This document shows, in pieces, positions 58,989 through 64,000 of a stretch of DNA of 64,000 nt (position 1 is the first letter of the stretch; each line of letters begins with the position of its first letter). A program made the translations under genes and the position numbers. The stretch is from NCBI GenBank assembly GCA_963995505.1, contig OZ023197.1:7615827-7679826 (forward strand). The letters are read 5' to 3'. The notes beneath the pieces were generated by a model that was given only the letters and a program-made list of their open reading frames with translations, ran no database searches and was not told the DNA's origin. Source of the stretch: Hypericum androsaemum (Eukaryota > Streptophyta > Magnoliopsida > Malpighiales > Hypericaceae).

Positions 58989-59423
58989 TCTCCATTGTGC
59001 AATGCTTGTCTCAGTCGACTCTTTGAAGGGGGCCGTGCTAGAAATGTTCTTATAGGAAGAACGAAATTGAGGCCGAAACTACAAACTAAGATAAAAGCCA
59101 AAGCTTGGGATATTTGTGTGTATGATTTCTGGTGTCCCTATGCCTTGCCCCATGCCTTGCTTATGTAGAGAAGAAAATAGACCCAGCCTCCCTCCTAAGC
59201 TGCATTGTAGTTAGACTCGAAGACTTCAAAGCCTATCCTTGGCCAAGCCTTATCCTTATCCTTATCCTTATCCGGACTAGACTCGAAGACCTCGAAGCCT
59301 AGCCAATTTCCTCGAGCTCATCTTGTTCTTTTTGGAGTCCATGTTTATCCATGTCCCTTGAGAACCCGAGTGAATCAAGTATCCTAGAGCTCCTCCAACT
59401 TCTTCGAGAGTCTGCCTCGAATT
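58989..59423. other. Spacer with short simple repeats
   Basis: Contains (CCTTAT)4 at about 59247-59272 and a duplicated phrase AGACTCGAAGACCTCGAAGCC / AGACTCGAAGACTTCAAAGCC split by it (about 59212 and 59279). No gene. Confidence 0.5.
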
Positions 59424-59866
59424 TGGCAATGATTCGGCCTGTGATGATCTAACATATATGAAACCCGGGATGATCCAAGTCATATCAAGAGATGACCCAA
59501 TGGAAATGGGCCTGCGATGAACCAGCATCAACGAGGCTTGCAATGATCCGGGGTACATAAGGCCCTTGACCATTCAGCCTAAATGGATTTTGCGACAATC
59601 AAGCCCAATGAATCCCGCAACAATCACAAGCCGACTAACCCAACTGAAGACTCGCGATGATCCGGGCCCATTCAATCCCGCGATAATCTAGCCTGCATCC
59701 CACGATGATCTAAGGAAGCTAGGCCAGCAATGATCCGAGGGGGTTTATTCTGCGACGATCCAGGAAGTCCAAACCCTGCGATGATCAAGAAAATCCATAT
59801 ACCCATGATGATCTAAGGGCCACGATCCCAAGATGATCACCTGAGAGCATGTCTATCAATGATCCC
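59424..59866. repeat. Dispersed-period array of GCGATGATCC motifs
   Basis: About 16 imperfect copies of GCGATGATCCRGG-type units (variants GCAATGATCC, GCGACGATCC, GATGATCTAAGG, GCGACAATC) recur every 20-40 bp, each with a different short spacer. No coding frame explains it. It lies between the two Tat-like copies, where related Gypsy elements are known to carry tandem repeats in non-coding regions. Confidence 0.75.
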
Positions 59867-60034
59867 CAATGCCCTGGACTCCTCTCGAAATTCCATCCTT
59901 CAACAATGCCTCCTGCTTGGTGTCCTTCGATATAACCAATTGAGAAGGGTCGCCATGCAACTTTTGTAGCCGCCTAGACATCCCTTATGTTACTCAAATA
60001 GATTTTGACGCTTGTCTTAAACATCCGGCTTTGA

Positions 60035-61790
60035 TTAAACTATTTTGCTTGATGCATGTATACGAATGAGTAATAATGAGCAAGAATTTGGATGGACTTC
60101 GAGGGCCGAGGAAAGGATATAACTTTTATTAAGATATAGCGACCTTGGGTAGGCTGGGTAAAAGTCATGCAACAAGATGAACCTGTTCGAGTGAAGACTA
60201 CAAAACGTAACTAAGATCGTATCAGGCGTATGAGTATCTTCTTCTAGAGGATCTTCTACTCTAATATTGGCATCATTCAGCTTGCATAGAGCGAGGTGAG
60301 TATCACTTATTTTTAGCAGCTCTAGGAGGTTATGTCCATCATCTTCGAAGACACACTTGACCAATTCGTATTATGACAAGGTGTAGACCCCCAATTACCT
60401 TGTCACCTCCTCTATGGCTTTATTCCTTATAGGTGAGCAAGCTTCAATGCTTGCCCCTAGGTGCGGCATCAATTAGTCATTGGGCTGAAGGGACCTCCCA
60501 TTCGACTGATCGCATACCCGGCGGTCTGGCCATCTATGTCACTTTGCACCATACTAGTTGGCACAATGGAGCCATCATAGAAAGCCGCTTCCATATAATT
60601 TGTAGCCACCAGGAAGGGGGTCCTCATCTATGGTTATGATCTCTATCCTTCTGTTAAGCTTCCATTGGATTAGGAACTGGTGGAGAAAGGATGGGATGAC
60701 CTGACTTAAATGGATCCAATCCCTCCCCAAGTAGGCAGTTGTAGGAGGTCTTCACCTTCATGACAAAGAATGGAACCTCCCTAGTGACGCTACCTAAACT
60801 GACCTCAGCTACGAGTTCTCCAAGAGGGCGAGTACCTTTATCGACGAAGTCAGTCAACACCATATCCGTTGGACCCAGCTTCTCATTCTCAACTTCTTGA
60901 GGAGTGAATAAGGGATAATATTGACCACTGCACCACTGTCTACGATGGTCCTGCTTATCGGTTTGCCAAAGATGTGGACTTAGATGTAAAGTGGCTTCAA
61001 GTGCCCACGCATCTTCCGGATAGGCCTTACTATTGTGATGGTGTCACTGAAAACCTCAAACACAGTTACAGCTAGAGCTTTATCTCTGATCTCAAGTTCA
61101 ACCACGTCTTGTTCAATCATGTCGCCCTCAAGGTAGCTGGGTTGACCATCTTTCGGCCCAAAAAAGAGCGGTAGGGTGAAGACCATATTGATTGACAAAT
61201 CTCGATCGTCTAAACTGAGGTCTTCCTCACTCATGCTATTGTCTAAGTATACTTTCTCCCCTTCGTCGCCTTTACTAGAGCTATCACCCCAACTTAGTTT
61301 CTCGTCCTGACTAGGGTTACCTACTGTGTAGCCTCAGCTTCTCAAAGTCCCCGATTGTTATGCAGGCTGGGTCTAGGTTGACTATGACCTCTTTTCCTTT
61401 TTGGCTAGTTGGCACCTGTTGTGAAGGGTTGTCTTTAGGGTGGACCTCACTTTTAACCTTAGGTACACATATCTTGTTCAGCCTCTCCCTAAGGTCAGCT
61501 TGTGTCTTGGCCTTCCTGGGTCACTTCCCTTTGTGAGACTCTCTTGTCGGTGCTTTTGCCTTACTAGACTATCTCATCAACGCCTTTCGCTAATTAGGCT
61601 TAAGGGCATCGACTTCCATAGGTTGGCCTTGATCAGAAGCTGAATGACGTTGTATATTGGAAATAGCTAGAAGAGCTTGTTGCTCCTCAAGTTGAGCCTT
61701 GTGTTTGGCCAGCTGCCTCTCAGGGTTCCTTGTGATCTGCTTCTGGGCTTGGACCTTTCTCTCGAGATGATGGCACTGAATCTTTGTCGA
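60035..61790 (-). pseudogene. Tat-like Ty3/Gypsy gag-protease remnant, copy B
   Basis: Same order and orientation as copy A. Readable parts from 61790 down: the gag coiled-coil end (QITRNPERQLAKHKAQ), a region EVFSDTITIVRPIRKMRGHL (61234-60980), then HIFGKPISR and IVDSGAVVNIIP, in which the catalytic Asp is kept, followed by LGRDWIHLSQVIPSFLHQFL after several stops. The end (60364-60035) reads DGHNLLELLKISDTHLALCK, homologous to copy A. More stops than copy A in the middle, fewer changes at the active site. Confidence 0.65.
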
Positions 61791-62544
61791 GACTATTAAG
61801 CATATTATTCGGTCTTTTTGGCTTCTCTACTTTCATAGATTGTCTAGGGATCAAACCATCTTTCATGTTATCAATGATGAACCAATAACCTATATCTAGG
61901 TTTCACTAGGGTGCGATGCATCAACATAAATGAAAGTCTAGGATAAGCCTACTTCAGTATCAATAACAGCGAAAGAAAGGTAAGAATTAAGCATTCCGAA
62001 CAATAACCATTTCTATGATCAATCCATAATCTCACCTATCAACGTGCCCTACGGGCACCGTACTCAAAGGAAACTCCTCCCTACTCATGGCAATCATACT
62101 CGACATAATCATAGGGTAGGAAAGAAGTCACCAATGACGGAAGTCGCACAAATCTTGAAAAAATGATCAATCCCGAACACGTAGCAACTGGGAAAAAATG
62201 TAGAAAAATGTATCTGGAAAAAGTATGTCTAACCCTAGAACTAGGTGGGTATATATAAAAACCCAAAATTTCAAAAACCATAGTTCTAGATCCTTCTATT
62301 TTCTTCAAAAAAAAGTCTCTGGCGGCACCTTCAGCGTACGCTAATAGGCATCAGCGTACGGTTCCTTTGAAATTTGCCCCTTTCAGCGTACGCAAGCTGC
62401 TACCTATCTCCGGCCTTTGGCCATTTTGCCTCTGACTCCTTTGCTCCACGCTTGACTGCATTCTCAAACCTTGACAACCCACAAGACAAAAAAAGTGTAC
62501 ACGTGTAAGCAAACATGATAACATAACGAAAAAATAGACTCAAA
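61791..62544. other. Possible LTR fragment with repeated CAGCGTACG
   Basis: TCAGCGTACG occurs at 62331-62340, 62351-62360 and 62383-62392, and a TATA-like GGTATATATAAAA lies near 62248. GTACGC-rich clusters occur in some plant Gypsy LTRs. Boundaries are not visible. The minus-strand frame 62308-62081 is not convincing. Confidence 0.35.
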
Positions 62545-63140
62545 TCAATATAAATAGTATATCAAATAATGATGCAAATTGACACGCATCACGTACCACT
62601 TGTAAAATCTCATCGCCTTCAGCTCCTTCTCATCCGGGATCTTGTGACCCTTGGGTAAGGTGATTTGTCCATTTTTTAACAAGTTGTCAATAATATCATC
62701 GGCCTTGGTAACATTAAACGAGTACTCCTTCCCGACCTCGTTGAGGCCCTCAGGTTGATTAGGCTGGGCATCTGGGCGAGTGAACTCATTGGGTACCAAC
62801 ATCTTCTTATAAATCAAACTTTCACATTTCTAAGGCTTATCATTGGTGAGCTCAGCCACCATCTCCTACATAGTCTGATCCTTACCCTTTGAGGAGACAG
62901 CCTTCCTATCTTTCTCATTGATCAGCTGCTACGCCATCGTAGCCTTTTATGCCAGCTCAGAAAGGTCTCGAAACCTCTCTATTCCTAACTTCTTCCGAAG
63001 GCAAAAAGTGAGCCCCTGCATGGCTAAACTGCTAGTTCGAACTCTGAGAGGTTGGTCGAGCATCGGTTATTCATTTTTCAAAAGTGGATTATGAACTCCT
63101 CCAATGACCCGCCCTATAGCTGTTGCATATGGGGGAAGTC
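62545..63140 (-). pseudogene. Tat-like gag remnant
   Basis: The frame 62817-62545 carries YSFNVTKADDIIDNLLKNGQ, ITLPKGHKIPDEKELKAMRF and YKWYVMRVN, the zinc-knuckle-adjacent end of Tat/Ogre-type gag where a Cys-His motif would follow (partly lost here). Above it, 63140-62820 can be read as the upstream gag helices (RVRTSSLAMQGLTFCLRKK) with stops. It may belong to copy B. Confidence 0.6.
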
Positions 63141-63145
63141 CGATA

Positions 63146-64000
63146 TGGTTATACTTATCGTTTGATAAGAATAAACTCTGTGAGGCATGCGCCAAAGGGA
63201 AGAATTTTAAGTTATTATTTAACCCAAAACATTATTTATCTACTTCTCGACTTTTGGAGTTGATCCACATAAATCTATTTGGACCAACTCGGATACAAAG
63301 TCTTTTGATTACTTCAGATTTACTTCGTTATCCTTTTTAAGATTAAAAAGTGAAGCAACCAATGTATTTGTCAAATTTTGCAAGAAAGTGCAAAATGAGA
63401 AAAGTACCACAAGAATAAATGTCTAAAGTGATCATGGGACAGAATTTAAGAACTCTGAGTTCAAAAATTTCTGTGTTCTGAATGGAATTAGTTATAATTT
63501 CTCTACTCTGAGGACACCACAACAAAGTGGGGTTTTCGAAAGGAAAAATTGAACATTGGAGGAAATTGCTAGAACTATGATCTGTGAGTATAATTTACCA
63601 AAGCATTTTTGGGCAGAAGCTATTAATACGGGTTGCCACATCATTAACAAAACCTCCATTAGATCATTGCTCAAAAAGACTCCATATGAAATGTATAAGG
63701 GAAGGAAGCCAAACATTGGTTACTTCTAATTTTTTTGGTCTAAATGTTTTATGCACAAAAATGGCAAAGAACACCTTGGCAAATTTGATGCTAAAAGCGA
63801 TGAGGCTATTTTCTTGGGTTATTCAGTTAACTCAAAAGCCTATCGAGTATTCAACTAGCAAAATAATAAGGTAGAAGAGTCCATTCATGTCTTGTATTCA
63901 TGTCTTGTTTGATTAACAAGCCTTGATGCCTGGAAAGGAAGTTGCTGACCTTTCTGATGAGGAAAATGATGAAAAGCATATCAGCACCAATGACGATGAA
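63146..64000 (+). pseudogene. SIRE-like Copia integrase fragment, runs off the window
   Basis: Same family as the element at 25189-49050 but on the plus strand. 63146-63300 reads LSFDKNKLCEACAKGKNFK and LIHINLFGPTRIQSL. After a small deletion it continues KSEATNVFVKFCKKVQNEK, NFSTLRTPQQSGVFERKN, then the region at 63640-63860 with TPYEMYKGRKPNIGYF and FDAKSDEAIFLGYSVNSK. Several stops. The sequence is still inside the element at 64000. It abuts the Tat gag piece at about 63140, the likely insertion or deletion edge. Confidence 0.75.

Noticed and set aside
59424..59866. CRISPR-like array (repeat-spacer pattern)
   Set aside because: Units are only about 10 bp, imperfect and irregularly spaced, and the DNA is clearly a plant nuclear genome without cas genes.

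Overview
The window is plant nuclear DNA, most likely from a eudicot. Spliced and unspliced genes have close Arabidopsis-type counterparts, intergenic DNA is AT-rich, and most of the sequence is LTR retrotransposons. Supportable host genes are few: the 3' part of the complex I flavoprotein gene NDUFV1 (1-981), an internally shortened DUF247 membrane protein (6744-7208), the TPLATE-complex subunit TML without its N-terminal part (18515-20110), a complete seven-exon proteasome beta-5 gene (49565-52204), and one small unrecognised minus-strand ORF (55058-55372). They share no pathway; each is an ordinary housekeeping or plant-specific gene stranded between transposons.

Layout. 982-9028: intergenic DNA with a 334-bp MITE-like element, a 322-bp TRIM-like element and two Mutator-like (MULE) inverted-repeat elements. 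9029-17958: a decayed Ty1/Copia element with 5-bp TSD TTCAC. Its coding region is split by a minus-strand 2.4-kb non-autonomous LTR element (12437-14855, TSD TCACT). 17964-22744: TML and flanking DNA. 22745-25188: a decayed LINE, cut by the next element. 25189-49050: a three-level nest. A minus-strand SIRE-like Copia element with an env-like third ORF carries an Athila-like Gypsy element (28874-43062, TSD GATCT), which in turn carries a large non-coding Gypsy derivative (35863-42131) whose two LTR copies are almost identical. 49057-55372: the proteasome gene with a solo LTR in its 3' flank, AT-rich DNA and the small ORF. 55373-64000: decayed Tat-like Gypsy gag-protease pieces (two homologous minus-strand copies plus a gag piece), two unusual short-period repeat arrays, and a plus-strand SIRE-like Copia piece that runs off the window edge.

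The order of events can be read from the target-site duplications and from reading frames that close when an insert and one TSD copy are removed. The LINE was hit by the SIRE-like element, that by Athila, and that by the non-coding Gypsy derivative, which is the youngest. I see no rRNA, tRNA, CRISPR or operon-like structure and no clear new enzymatic system. The items most worth a second look are the non-autonomous LTR element with an unfamiliar 329-residue ORF, the TRIM-like element, the 5'-truncated TML, the mini-DUF247 gene, the solo LTR beside the proteasome gene, and the two repeat arrays at 58.7-59.9 kb.
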